Assembly (NCBI RefSeq): GCF_902859915.1
Contig: NZ_CADIKK010000051.1
Coordinates: 1 to 34,651 of the forward strand
Reading direction: 5' to 3'
From: Paraburkholderia ultramafica
Lineage (GTDB): Bacteria; Pseudomonadota; Gammaproteobacteria; Burkholderiales; Burkholderiaceae
Length of the DNA: 34,651 nt
The first letter of the stretch is position 1, and each line of letters starts with the position of its first letter. Both the position numbers and the translations under genes were made by a program. Shown in pieces: positions 16,863 through 24,966 of the stretch. The notes beneath the pieces are model-generated. The model was not told where the DNA came from. It saw nothing but the letters and a program-made list of their open reading frames with translations, and searched no databases.

Positions 16863-17431
16863 CGTGTGCTCCCGAGGGCTTGCTGCCGACGAACAGGCAT
16901 AGCTAGCAAGCGATGTCACCGACCTGAAGCCCGTGGAACAGGATCGCCGCGGGCGAAACACTTGGGCTTCGATCCTTCAGCTATGGTAGCAGCGGTCGTT
17001 CAACGCCTGTTGGGATTGCTTTGACCAAGACAGTCGGAGCCTCGTCAGACCACAGTACCGCGGGTCACCGGGCTCCAGACGGCTCATCCCGCAGACGAGT
17101 CCCTGACCGGGGGCGCCAGGCTAGACGGCGTGCGGCGCTCTTACACTATTCGCGGCGCAGCATGAGTAGCTTGACTCTGGCATCTGCAGGGCAAGCCGGT
17201 TCCAGCGGACCTGCCTGGAACGGCGAGGCGAAATCCACTATCGTGTAAGTTGAGGTGCATTGCACACGCGCAGGATCGCCGGGCGAGACGTTTCGCCCGA
17301 TGCCCCCGACGACGATCGCAGGACCGAAGGTGTCCTCTGGAGGGAGGGCACTGGCGCTACTGGCTCGTTAGCGTCGAAGGACTGCACGCTCAACGCGCTC
17401 AGGGTCGGTCGATCACCGGTGGAGGTGTCTC
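16863..17431. other. divergent intergenic region
   Basis: About 570 nt between the GloB-like gene (minus) and the duplicated ABM-like gene (plus). It should hold both promoters, but I see no clear -35/-10 pair, sigma-54 site or strong palindrome. Open frames inside it are short and without family resemblance. Confidence 0.5.
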
Positions 17432-18070
17432 ATGTTCACTAAAGGTCTGCTCGTCAGGTTGGAAGTCAAGGCCGGCTACGACGACGCCAAGGCGGAAGAC
17501 GTCCTGCGCTCGGCTCTCGCGATGGGTCGGGCGGAAGCCGCAACGACCGCGTGGTTCGCGATCAGATTCGGGCGATCGGAGTACGGCATCTTCAACGTAT
17601 TCCCAGACGATGCCGGCCGCGAGGCGCATCTGGCGGGGCCAGTTACACAAGCGCTGTTGGATGGCGGCGGCAGCGTGTTTGCCGGGGCGCCGCTGATTCA
17701 GGAGCTCGACGTCCTGGCCGACAAGTTGCCTGCAACATCATCGGGCGAGCCGGTCACGAAGGCGCTGCTCCTCACGTTCAAATCAAAGGCGGGCCATGAG
17801 TCGCAGGTCGCGCAGTTCCTTCGCGACGCGCAAGCACTCGTGGAGCAGGAACCCAAGACCGTTGCCTGGTTTGCCATCCGCCTTGACGACAGGCACTTCG
17901 GCATCTTTGACGTCTTCCCCGACAACGGCGGTCGGTTTGCGCACTTGACGGGTCATGTCCCTCGGGAACTCGCCAAGCATTCGCTGTCATTGCTGGGCAG
18001 CGTGCCGGATATCGGAATGCTCGACGTGGTCGACGCAAAATGGGCCGACCAGTCTGTGGGGGCGCGGTGA
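17432..18070 (+). CDS. tandem ABM-like (dimeric alpha-beta barrel) protein
   Basis: A 212-residue protein made of two similar halves of about 95 residues. Half one runs from GLLVRLEVKAGYDDAKAEDV through AWFAIRFGRSEYGIFNVFPD to the LAGPV region. Half two runs from ALLLTFKSKAGHESQVAQFL through AWFAIRLDDRHFGIFDVFPD to LTGHV. This is the pattern of the antibiotic-biosynthesis-monooxygenase/ABM ferredoxin-like fold, which normally works as a dimer; here the dimer appears built into one chain. GGAGG lies 6 nt before the ATG. Enzymatic activity cannot be inferred, since many such proteins are uncharacterised stress or quinone/heme-related factors. It is a monocistronic plus-strand gene in a minus-strand neighbourhood. 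Confidence 0.8.
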   Translation: MFTKGLLVRLEVKAGYDDAKAEDVLRSALAMGRAEAATTAWFAIRFGRSEYGIFNVFPDDAGREAHLAGPVTQALLDGGGSVFAGAPLIQELDVLADKLPATSSGEPVTKALLLTFKSKAGHESQVAQFLRDAQALVEQEPKTVAWFAIRLDDRHFGIFDVFPDNGGRFAHLTGHVPRELAKHSLSLLGSVPDIGMLDVVDAKWADQSVGAR

Positions 18071-18502
18071 ACGGTCAAGCAGACGGCGAACGAGGCCTGA
18101 TACAGAACCTTCCCCAAAGGTCGGAATCTGCCGCCGGTCGTATCGTCAGGGACAGCGCAACAGTCTTACAGTGAGTATCGCGTCGCGCGGCGGCACCCGG
18201 CCCCGAGAGTTTTCAGGCAAGACCGTCCGTGTTCGTTTAGGGTTATTCGATGCCTGCCAACACGCACGGAGGCAGCGTCACATTCCTGCAGCCGATGGCA
18301 GGCATCGAATAACCCTAAACGATAGCGCCAGTTGGATAGTGTCGCGGAAAGCGGCCATTGGACCGCAATTTTCGGGCCAGCGCGAGTGGCTGCAAGGGCC
18401 GCCGATCAGCCGCCAGCCGAAACAGGTTGCACGCTCGAATTCTGGCGGTTTGCGTCATGAAGGGTCGATTCATCAATGACTTGCATATCAACTCCGACAA
18501 CC
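18071..18502. other. intergenic region between convergent genes, holding a palindromic element
   Basis: About 430 nt between the 3' ends of the ABM-like gene (plus) and the DksA-like gene (minus). The only structured feature is the 90-bp inverted-repeat element at 18233-18322. No ORF with recognisable similarity. Confidence 0.6.
18233..18322. repeat. 90-bp element with perfect 27-bp inverted arms
   Basis: The left arm 18233-18259 (beginning TCGTTTAGGGTTATTCGATG) is the exact reverse complement of the right arm 18296-18322, with a 36-nt core between. The pairing breaks at the next base on both sides. No flanking target-site duplication is evident. It could be a miniature inverted-repeat element, a recombination site or a large bidirectional terminator hairpin between convergent genes; no U-tract is present, which argues against a simple intrinsic terminator. 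Confidence 0.85.
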
Positions 18503-18880
18503 CTATTTGCGAGTGGCGCGGTGTTGTTCGAACGCTGTCTGGCATGAAACGCAGCGGGCCGTGTAGGGCGCGGCAACAAGCCGCTCATAACCGATCGGAT
18601 CTCCGCACTCGACGCATGCGCCGTAGCGGCCGGCGGCGATGCGTGCCAGCGCCGCGTCAATCTGCTGCAGTTCGTCGAAGTCGTGCCGCGCGAGCGCAGT
18701 GCGCAACTCATCGCGCGCCTTGCGCGATGCGGTCTCGTCGGGATGCGACTCGGGACCCAGCACTTCGGGCGGCCGGGCTCCTGCGAGATCACCGTATTCG
18801 CCTTGAAGCGCCGCGAGCAGGTCACGACGGCGCTCGCAGAGGCTTTGCTGTAACAGTCCGAGTTCGGAACGGGTGATCAT
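18503..18880 (-). CDS. DksA/TraR-type zinc-finger protein
   Basis: A 125-residue member of the DksA/TraR family, which binds the secondary channel of RNA polymerase. An N-terminal helical hairpin (about residues 1-75) is followed by the four-Cys zinc finger CVECGDPIGYERL...CVSCQ at about residues 89-113. Compared with DksA (about 150 residues) it is shorter. The hairpin tip normally carries two acidic residues (DxxDxA); here DELQQIDAALARI precedes the finger, so tip chemistry is uncertain. Ribosome binding site before ATG 18880 is weak. No operon partner: the ParE gene ends 218 nt upstream on the same strand. Confidence 0.88.
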   Translation of the reverse strand: MITRSELGLLQQSLCERRRDLLAALQGEYGDLAGARPPEVLGPESHPDETASRKARDELRTALARHDFDELQQIDAALARIAAGRYGACVECGDPIGYERLVAAPYTARCVSCQTAFEQHRATRK

Positions 18881-19098
18881 GGACAGGTTCTATGTGTTCT
18901 GTAACGCCACGCACAACGCGGGCATCGCGAAGGCGTTCCGTCACGTACATACCTTTGCGCAGAAAGTCGTCGCCCCGGATGTGAAGCCCCCTGCTCGCCG
19001 ACATTTTGACCCGTCGATCAACCAGATCGCCTCTCTCGCTCAAACACAAGACTACACCTGCAGAAGCAAACGGATCGTCGTCGGTGGCTCACTCGAGT

Positions 19099-19410
19099 TC
19101 AGGGGAAAAGGATCGCAGCGTAGTTACGCGCGCTGTGCAGGACATGAATAACGTCGATGCGCTCGGGAGGCTGGCCGACGACACGATAGAAAATCTGGTG
19201 ACCGCCGTGAACCCGGTGACGCACGCCACGGTCTTCGTAGCGCGGCACAATTGGGAATGCGACGTACATGTCGGCGAGGCGCGTGCACTTCTCGCGCAGC
19301 TCGCGCAGCTCGCGCACGAAACTCAGGGCACGACGGGGATTGTCGCGGGCCATGTAATCGCCGACCGCCTCAAGGTCGGCTTCTGCATCAGGAAGGATTT
19401 GGACAATCAT
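19099..19410 (-). CDS. parE: RelE/ParE-family toxin
   Basis: A 103-residue type II toxin-like protein. The ParE pattern is visible in ILPDAEADLEAVGDYMARDNPRRALSF near the N-terminus, then REKCTRLADMY, and the C-terminal YRVVGQPPERIDVIHVLHSAR with the conserved I-x-V-x-x-I/V-L-H-x-x-R. ParE toxins target DNA gyrase and RelE-like ones cut mRNA; sequence favours ParE. The start overlaps the antitoxin stop as ATGA, giving antitoxin-first order. Confidence 0.85.
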   Translation of the reverse strand: MIVQILPDAEADLEAVGDYMARDNPRRALSFVRELRELREKCTRLADMYVAFPIVPRYEDRGVRHRVHGGHQIFYRVVGQPPERIDVIHVLHSARNYAAILFP

Positions 19411-19664
19411 CGCTTGGTGCTCGCCATCGCATGATACTTTGCTTCAAGTCGGCCGAACACGTCCTCGGCGAGCTTGCCCCGTCCTGCCTCCGAATCGCCA
19501 ATGCCACGATCAATGACCGCATCCAGCGCGGTGAGTTGCATTTCGCGATCCTGAATGAGCTTCACACCTTCGCGCAGCACCTCGCTTTCCGAGCTGTAGC
19601 GGCCCGACTGGACCAACTTCGCGACGTAGCCCTCAAGCTGTTGCCCAAGATCTGCATGGATCAT
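19407..19664 (-). CDS. parD: ParD-family antitoxin
   Basis: An 85-residue antitoxin. Residues 1-45 (LGQQLEGYVAKLVQSGRYSSESEVLREGVKLIQDRE) match the ribbon-helix-helix ParD/CC2985 family, which dimerises to bind its own promoter. The C-terminal half, which should wrap the toxin, is more variable. The start at 19664 is preferred to a codon six residues earlier; GGGGTG lies about 6 nt upstream. It overlaps the toxin gene by 4 nt. A TATAAT element sits 43-48 nt upstream. Confidence 0.85.
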   Translation of the reverse strand: MIHADLGQQLEGYVAKLVQSGRYSSESEVLREGVKLIQDREMQLTALDAVIDRGIGDSEAGRGKLAEDVFGRLEAKYHAMASTKR

Positions 19665-19706
19665 AGCTACACCCCGGAACATTCATTCGCCCAGACCACA
19701 ATAAAT

Positions 19707-19712
19707 ATTATA
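19707..19712 (-). promoter_or_regulatory. -10 element of the parDE promoter
   Basis: On the minus strand the hexamer reads TATAAT, inside the AT-rich run TTATAATATTTATTG, about 43 nt upstream of the ParD start. No good -35 hexamer is visible at 16-18 nt, so the promoter may be weak or rely on other contacts. A CCGGC-GCA-GCCGG dyad lies just upstream. Confidence 0.5.
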
Positions 19713-20010
19713 AGGCGGTCCGGCGCAGCCGGAGCTGATCGATTTCAGGACACACGACCGAGGCGAGCCGAGTTGCCGAATGGCAGCAGCTCCTCGGCCA
19801 CGTGCCGCCGGAATTGACTTGCGTGATGATCCTGCACGTTGCGCTGCCTGCACCAAGGCTCGCCCGAGAGGTCCACTGAAAGCAGGTCGACATGCAGGGC
19901 CAGTGGCGCGCCGGTGCGCGACGTGCTGCGGCTCTACACCGACAGCAGGGTCACGCAGCCTCGCCGCTCACCGCCCCTTTTGCATCAGTGGCGAGATCAC
20001 CCAACCGGAC
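19713..20010. other. intergenic region with a possible decayed coding fragment
   Basis: Between the parDE promoter and the Cys/His hypothetical gene. On the minus strand, roughly 19920 to 19760, a frame without start codon reads like protein (ALHVDLLSVDLSGEPWC...HVAEELLPFGNSARLG) but is closed upstream by a stop. It may be the end of a lost gene; no family is recognised. Confidence 0.3.
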
Positions 20011-20400
20011 TCATCGGATGATCTCGCCGCTCCACCGGTCCCGGTTGACCCAGAACGGACACCGCGGACAGTTTTCGCCTTCCGGATAGTCGATGCCTTC
20101 CTCATGCGGACACCCGATGATGCGATTGACGGCTGCTACCGATCTGGCGCCATGCTGTTCAATGAACCGGACGATTGCTTCGGTGATTGCCGGATCGGTT
20201 CTCGCATCCGCGGTCTGACAGAACCACCGCTCAACCGGATCCGCATCCGCGCCTTCGTACGCGACGATGCCGACAGCAACCTTCGTCGCCCGCGTGTCAT
20301 CGGGCCCATAAAAGGCCACCGTTGCGACCGGATAGCCGCAGAAGCCCTTGCGACTTTTTTTCGCGAGCCTGTCCCGGTACCACTGCGCCTTCAATGTCAT
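20011..20400 (-). CDS. conserved hypothetical protein with a C-terminal Cys/His motif
   Basis: A 129-residue protein of unknown function. It is basic at the N-terminus (MTLKAQWYRDRLAKKSRKGF), has a central part with VATVAFYGPDDTRATKVAVGIV, and ends in a motif GCPHEEGIDYPEGENCPRCP followed by FWVNRDRW. The three Cys and one His (C-P-H near residue 102, C-P-x-C-P near 116-119) look like a zinc or other metal site. GGAGG lies 4-5 nt before the ATG, so translation is likely efficient. It is unaffected by the frameshift in the neighbouring hypothetical gene 83 nt upstream. Confidence 0.7.
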   Translation of the reverse strand: MTLKAQWYRDRLAKKSRKGFCGYPVATVAFYGPDDTRATKVAVGIVAYEGADADPVERWFCQTADARTDPAITEAIVRFIEQHGARSVAAVNRIIGCPHEEGIDYPEGENCPRCPFWVNRDRWSGEIIR

Positions 20401-20483
20401 GTCACCTCCGTGCCTCCACCCGACCGGCCAATGCGACGACGGCGTCAGCGATCGCGGCCGTCGATCGTCGTAGTCACCGATGG

Positions 20484-21012
20484 TCAGCGATGCCGCACGT
20501 TCGGTGTCGTTATGTACGCGTCGAACAGGCCCGCATGCAGGCGGCTGCGCTCCTCGCGCAGCCCGATGAGTTCGTGCTGGCCGCCTTCATGCTCCCGGCG
20601 CAGGTTCTCGCCCAGCAAAGCCGTGGCGGGGGACGCCGCCCGGTCACGTTGCGCGCGCGCGCCTCCCCCAGCCGCCCGCCAGCACCGGCTTGACCACCGG
20701 CAGCCACGCAGGGAAGCACGCATAATCATCTGCCTCGCCCGTGCCGGGGAACACCGCATCAAAGCGCCGGCGCAGCGCGTCAAGCGAAGCGTCACCGAGT
20801 GTGGTCAGCAATGCCGCGAACCGTGCGGGCGCCAGCCACGCCAGTTCGGCAATCAGCGGCCACAGCGGTGCGGCGTGGTTCCCGGCATGGATCCCGGCCT
20901 CGGCGCCGCGAAAGGACAGGGCTGCGGCACGCCCGACGAGCGCTCGCCAGCACGGTGCGAGCCACGGCTGGACGGTCTGCGCCGGCAGCCAGCGCTCGCA
21001 ACCAACAATCAT
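20484..21012 (-). pseudogene. hypothetical gene split by a frameshift at a (GC)6 tract
   Basis: Two protein-like frames on the minus strand join only by a frame change. The 5' part runs from ATG 21012 (MIVGCERWLPAQTVQPWLAP...AWLPVVKPVLAGGWG). The 3' part begins after about 20660 and ends at 20484 (ENLRREHEGGQHELIGLREE...DAYITTPNVRHR). The frame is lost at the dinucleotide run (GC)6 at 20651-20662; adding one GC unit would restore a single frame of roughly 177 codons. It could be a true frameshift, a phase-variable tract or a sequencing error. The protein family is not recognised; it looks soluble and helical. Confidence 0.55.
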
Positions 21013-21239
21013 ACTCACCCTATCGCGGCATAGAGCCCCCGCTTTGGCGCGGTCTCCTTATTGCGACAAAACCGCTTTTTTTGTCTGGCATACGAGAAGA
21101 ATGGCTGGAACCGAAACGGAGCGGGCTGACTGGTTGTGTCGCGGTACGCGATGACGGTCCTGTTCGACAACGTTGTTCAGACACTTCGCTTGTCGAATTT
21201 TCGACTGGCGTCGCAAAGAACCCAGAAGAACAGCGCACC

Positions 21240-21560
21240 TCAATCCCACCGATCGTCACGCACCTGAACGACGCCCGCCTCGATCCGCACCTGAAACACC
21301 GCCACATCCTCATAGGCCGGCGGCGCCAGCACCTTCCCGGTCCTGATGCAAAACCGTGCTCCGTGGCGCGGACAGACGACCACGTCGCCTTCCACCACAC
21401 CGCCCGTCAGGATACCGCCGTCGTGCGGGCAGATATCCTCGATTGCATAACAGGTGCCGTCGACGTTGAACACAGCAACCTGCGCGCCATCGACCTCGAC
21501 GCTGCGAACAGCCCCGGCCGGAAAATCCCCGATCGCGGCGACATCGACCCAGTCGGACAT
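21240..21560 (-). CDS. Rieske-type [2Fe-2S] ferredoxin of the SUF operon
   Basis: A 106-residue NirD/Rieske-like ferredoxin. The cluster ligands are CPH in ICPHDGGILTGG and CPRHG in VVVCPRHGARF, giving the 2-Cys/2-His set. The start MSDWVDVAAIG at 21560 is separated from the SufT stop by one nucleotide, so it is translated with the operon. Its probable role is electron donor to cluster assembly or to an associated oxygenase; this is inferred from position. Confidence 0.9.
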   Translation of the reverse strand: MSDWVDVAAIGDFPAGAVRSVEVDGAQVAVFNVDGTCYAIEDICPHDGGILTGGVVEGDVVVCPRHGARFCIRTGKVLAPPAYEDVAVFQVRIEAGVVQVRDDRWD

Positions 21561-21561
21561 G

Positions 21562-21930
21562 TCAAAGCATCCCCAATTGCAGGCGCGCCGCATCCGACAT
21601 CCGGTCTCTCGACCACGGCGGATCCCACACCAGTTCGACGCGCACGTCGTTCACTCCGCTCACCGAAAACACCGCATCCTCCACCGTCGCCGGGAAGGTC
21701 TGCGCGACCGGGCAGCCGGGCGCGGTCAGCGTCATGCGGATCTCGACGCGGCCTTCGGCTTCGTCCACGTCAAGACCATAGACAAGCCCCAGGTCGTAGA
21801 TATTGAGCGGAATCTCCGGGTCGAACACGGTGCGCAGCGCGTCGATCACGCGTTCTTCAAGACGTTCTGTTGTTGTGCCACTGCCGGGTTGTGCGGCCTC
21901 AGCGCGCTTCAGCCAGTCGAATGTGTTCAT
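21562..21930 (-). CDS. sufT: SufT-like MIP18/DUF59 iron-sulfur assembly protein
   Basis: A 122-residue MIP18-family (PaaD-like) protein acting in iron-sulfur cluster maturation. The signature is FDPEIPLNIYDLGLVYGLDV, followed by MTLTAPGCPVAQTFP with the conserved Cys, and VELVWDPPWSRDRMSDAAR. The start MNTFDWLKRAE at 21930 has GAGG 6-7 nt upstream; the open frame to 22011 adds the end of SufU in another frame. It lies 8 nt after SufU. Confidence 0.9.
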   Translation of the reverse strand: MNTFDWLKRAEAAQPGSGTTTERLEERVIDALRTVFDPEIPLNIYDLGLVYGLDVDEAEGRVEIRMTLTAPGCPVAQTFPATVEDAVFSVSGVNDVRVELVWDPPWSRDRMSDAARLQLGML

Positions 21931-21938
21931 CGTCTGCC

Positions 21939-22394
21939 TCACTCTGTCGAAACGGGGCGGTCCTCGTCGTGCAGCGCGGCATGCAGCGTATGCCAGGCCA
22001 GCGTCGCGCATTTCACACGCTCGGGAAATTCACGCACGCCGGACAGCACGGCCAGCTTGCCCATCTCCGGCGCGGCTGCGGCCTGCCCTGCAGCGGGTGT
22101 TGTCACCATGTCGCGAAAGCGCCCGAACAGCGCTTCGGCCTCTGCTTCCGTTTTGCCTTTCAGCGCCTCGGTCATCAGTGACGCCGACGCTGTCGCAATT
22201 GCACAGCCTGCGCCTTCGAAACTCGCCTCTTTGACGATGCCGTCCTCGATTCGCAGATAAAGCGCAATCCGGTCGCCGCACAGCGGGTTATAGCCCTCAG
22301 CCGTGTGATTGGCACCGGACAGTCCATGACAGTTACGCGGCCGCCGGTAGTGGTCGAAGATCACTTCCTGATACAGATCGCGCAGATCGCTCAT
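21939..22394 (-). CDS. sufU: SufU/IscU-like cluster scaffold or sulfur acceptor
   Basis: A 151-residue U-type protein. The three conserved Cys and the Asp are visible: NPLCGDR, GAGCAIATASASLMTE and RVKCATLAW. The stretch of about 20 extra residues before the last Cys (TTPAAGQAAAAPEMGKLAVL) is the insertion that separates SufU from IscU. Its place directly after sufS fits a sulfur acceptor for SufS. The ATG forms an ATGA overlap with the SufS stop. Confidence 0.93.
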   Translation of the reverse strand: MSDLRDLYQEVIFDHYRRPRNCHGLSGANHTAEGYNPLCGDRIALYLRIEDGIVKEASFEGAGCAIATASASLMTEALKGKTEAEAEALFGRFRDMVTTPAAGQAAAAPEMGKLAVLSGVREFPERVKCATLAWHTLHAALHDEDRPVSTE

Positions 22395-23644
22395 GTTCCG
22401 AATATCTCCCTGACCTTGCCGAGACCCTCGATCAGCGCGTCGATATCCTGGTGCCTGTTGTAGAGTGCGAGCGACGCGCGCACGGTCGCCGGTACGCCGA
22501 AGCGCTGCATCACTGGCATCGCGCAATGGTGACCCGCACGCACGGCGATGCCGTGATGATCGAGAATCGTGCCGACATCATGAGCATGCACGCCGTCGAG
22601 CACGAATGACAGGATGCTTGCCTTGTCGCGTGCGGTACCGATGAAACGCAAGCCTGGTATCACCCGCAGTGCATCCGTTGCATAGGCGAGCAGCTCGTTC
22701 TCGTGCGCGGCGATAGCTTCCATGCCGATGCTGTCGACATAGTCGAGCGCCGCGCCCAGGGCAATCGCGCCGGCAATGTTCGGCGTGCCCGCCTCGAACT
22801 TCCACGGAATCTCGTTGTATTCCGTTTTCTCGAACGTTACCGAGCGGATCATGTCGCCGCCGCCCTGCCACGGCGGCATCGCTTCAAGCAGTGCGGCCTT
22901 GCCGTATAGCACGCCAATGCCAGTCGGTCCGTACACCTTATGCCCGGAAAACGCGTAGAAATCGCAAGCTATCGCGTGGACGTCGACCGGCAGATGCGCG
23001 ATCGCCTGCGCGCCATCCAGCAGCACCGGCACGCCCCGCGCGTGCGACGCTGCAACGAGGCGCTCCACCGGATTGATGCTGCCGAGCGCGTTAGCCAGAT
23101 GCGTCATCGCGACCAGTCGTGTACGTTCACTCAACAAGCGCTCATACGCGTCGGCATCGAGCGCGCCCGTATCGTCGATCGGCACGACTTTCAGCGCCGC
23201 ACCCGTCTGCTCGCAGAGCAGCTGCCACGGCACAATATTCGAATGGTGCTCCATTGCGCTGATCAGGATTTCGTCGCCGGGCTTGATCCGCGGGCGCGCA
23301 TAGCTCTGGGCGACGAGATTGATTGCTTCGGTCGTGCCACGCACGAACACGATCTCCTCCGGACGCTGCGCATTGATGAAGCGTGCAATCGTCGCGCGTG
23401 CGGCCTCGAATGAATCGGTCGCGCGCTGCGACAGCAGATGCACGCCGCGGTGCACATTGGCGTTGCTATGCCGGTAGTAAGCGTTTTCCGCATAGATGAC
23501 CGAAGCGGGTTTTTGCGTAGTGGCGCCATTGTCGAGATAGACTAATGGCCGGCCATGCACGCGCTCGCCCAGAATCGGAAAATCGGCTCGCCAGTGCTCG
23601 ACATTGCGCGGATCGGGCGTCTGCATCTGTTCGATCGGCTTCAT
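22391..23644 (-). CDS. sufS: SufS cysteine desulfurase
   Basis: A 417-residue type II (SufS/CsdA) PLP-dependent cysteine desulfurase that mobilises sulfur from cysteine. Visible motifs are VYLDNGATTQKP near the N-terminus, EHHSNIVPWQ, the PLP-lysine region FSGHKVYGPTGIGVLYG, RAGHHCAMPVMQRFG with the catalytic Cys, and GTPNIAGAIALGAALDY. The start MKPIEQMQTPD at 23644 overlaps the SufD stop (ATGA); the long upstream open frame is an antisense-like extension inside sufD. Confidence 0.95.
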   Translation of the reverse strand: MKPIEQMQTPDPRNVEHWRADFPILGERVHGRPLVYLDNGATTQKPASVIYAENAYYRHSNANVHRGVHLLSQRATDSFEAARATIARFINAQRPEEIVFVRGTTEAINLVAQSYARPRIKPGDEILISAMEHHSNIVPWQLLCEQTGAALKVVPIDDTGALDADAYERLLSERTRLVAMTHLANALGSINPVERLVAASHARGVPVLLDGAQAIAHLPVDVHAIACDFYAFSGHKVYGPTGIGVLYGKAALLEAMPPWQGGGDMIRSVTFEKTEYNEIPWKFEAGTPNIAGAIALGAALDYVDSIGMEAIAAHENELLAYATDALRVIPGLRFIGTARDKASILSFVLDGVHAHDVGTILDHHGIAVRAGHHCAMPVMQRFGVPATVRASLALYNRHQDIDALIEGLGKVREIFGT

Positions 23645-24966
23645 AGCAACTCCCTGATGCGCTCGCCTTCCGGGGTGTGCGCGAGCAGCAGGTTTTCGAG
23701 CCGGCCACGCAGCGAATCGATGCGCACACGTTCGACAATGTCGCGCGCAAATGCGTATGTCAGTAGCGCCCGTGCCGTGCGCTCTTCGACACCCCGTGCA
23801 CGTAAATAGAACAGCTGGTTGTCGTCCAGTTGACCGACCGTCGCGCCGTGTGTGCATTTCACATCGTCGGCGTAGATCTCGAGTTGTGGCTTCGTGTCGA
23901 TTTCCGCGTCACGCGACAGCAGCAGGTTGTGATTCGCCTGATGCGTGTCCGTTTGCTGCGCATCGCGATGCACGATGACTCGTCCGTTGAACACGCCGCG
24001 CGAGGCGCCGTCGAGCACGCCGCGGTAGTATTCGCGACTCGTGCCATGCGGCTCCGCGTGATCGATGCGCGTGTGGTGATCGACGTGCTGCCGGCCCCCA
24101 ACGAAATAGAGACCGTTCAACGTGGCTTGCGCGTTCGCGGCGTTCAGGCTCGTGCCGATGCCTGTGCGCGACAACGCGGCGCCAAACGCGAACGCATGTG
24201 AGGTAAAACAGCTGCCGCGTCGCTGCACAGCGGCGACCGACGCGATATGAAAAGCCTTCGAGCTTTCCTGCTGCAACCGGTAGTGCTGCACGTCCGCCTG
24301 TTCGTCTGCGACGATGCGGGTAACCGCGTTGGTCCAGTACGCGCCGTCGCTCAGCCCTGCAAAGTGCTCGACGATCATGCAGCCCGAGCGTGCTCCTGCA
24401 AGCACGAGATTGAACGGCTGCACCGCAAGACCCGCTTCGTCGGTCAGGAACAGTATCTGCAGCGGTTGGTCGATGACCTCGCCAGGCGGCAGCACGATTG
24501 CAAACCCGTCCGTCATAAACGCCGTGTTCAGCGCGGCAAAGCCGTCGGCATATGCCTGCGAGGCGATTGCCGCTTCCAGTCGTTGCGGCATTTCTCTCAA
24601 CGCCCGGGTAAGCGAGCCCACAAATACCCCGTGTGGGAAACCATTCAGTTTCGACAGCCGCGGCACATGCCGACCGTTGACAAAGACCAGTCGATGCCCG
24701 GCAGGGTCCAGCTCGAGTTCATCGATGACGTGCCGCACGTCGCTATCGTCGGTGCGTTGTGCCCTGAAATGCCAGGGACGCTTGCCGATCGCCGACACGT
24801 TCGTGTATTTCCAGTCCTCGTGCCGCGTGGTCGGCCAACCCAGCGCGTCGAACTGGTCGAACGCGCTTCGGCGCGCGGCACGCAGCCACGGCAACTCAGC
24901 GCCGGGCAACGTCTTCGCGAGTTGCCCAAAAGCCTGATGGAAATAGTCGAGGGATTCGTTTTTCAT
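23641..24966 (-). CDS. sufD: SufD scaffold protein
   Basis: A 441-residue SufD, partner of SufB in the SufBC2D scaffold. Typical features are HEDWKYTNV near residue 50, LYFVGGRQHVDHHTRIDHAEPHGTS in the beta-helix core, VHRDAQQTDTHQANHNLLLS, and the C-terminal DVKCTHGATVGQLDDNQLFYLRARG. It overlaps sufC at its start (ATGA) and sufS at its end. Confidence 0.95.
   Translation of the reverse strand: MKNESLDYFHQAFGQLAKTLPGAELPWLRAARRSAFDQFDALGWPTTRHEDWKYTNVSAIGKRPWHFRAQRTDDSDVRHVIDELELDPAGHRLVFVNGRHVPRLSKLNGFPHGVFVGSLTRALREMPQRLEAAIASQAYADGFAALNTAFMTDGFAIVLPPGEVIDQPLQILFLTDEAGLAVQPFNLVLAGARSGCMIVEHFAGLSDGAYWTNAVTRIVADEQADVQHYRLQQESSKAFHIASVAAVQRRGSCFTSHAFAFGAALSRTGIGTSLNAANAQATLNGLYFVGGRQHVDHHTRIDHAEPHGTSREYYRGVLDGASRGVFNGRVIVHRDAQQTDTHQANHNLLLSRDAEIDTKPQLEIYADDVKCTHGATVGQLDDNQLFYLRARGVEERTARALLTYAFARDIVERVRIDSLRGRLENLLLAHTPEGERIRELL

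Noticed and set aside
20651..20662. (GC)6 tract considered as a Z-DNA or regulatory element
   Set aside because: It lies inside a protein-like frame, and the frame change across it is the simpler observation.
21042..21081. Possible plus-strand terminator (GCGGT...ACCGC followed by T7)
   Set aside because: The stem is only five pairs with a long loop, and no plus-strand gene precedes it.
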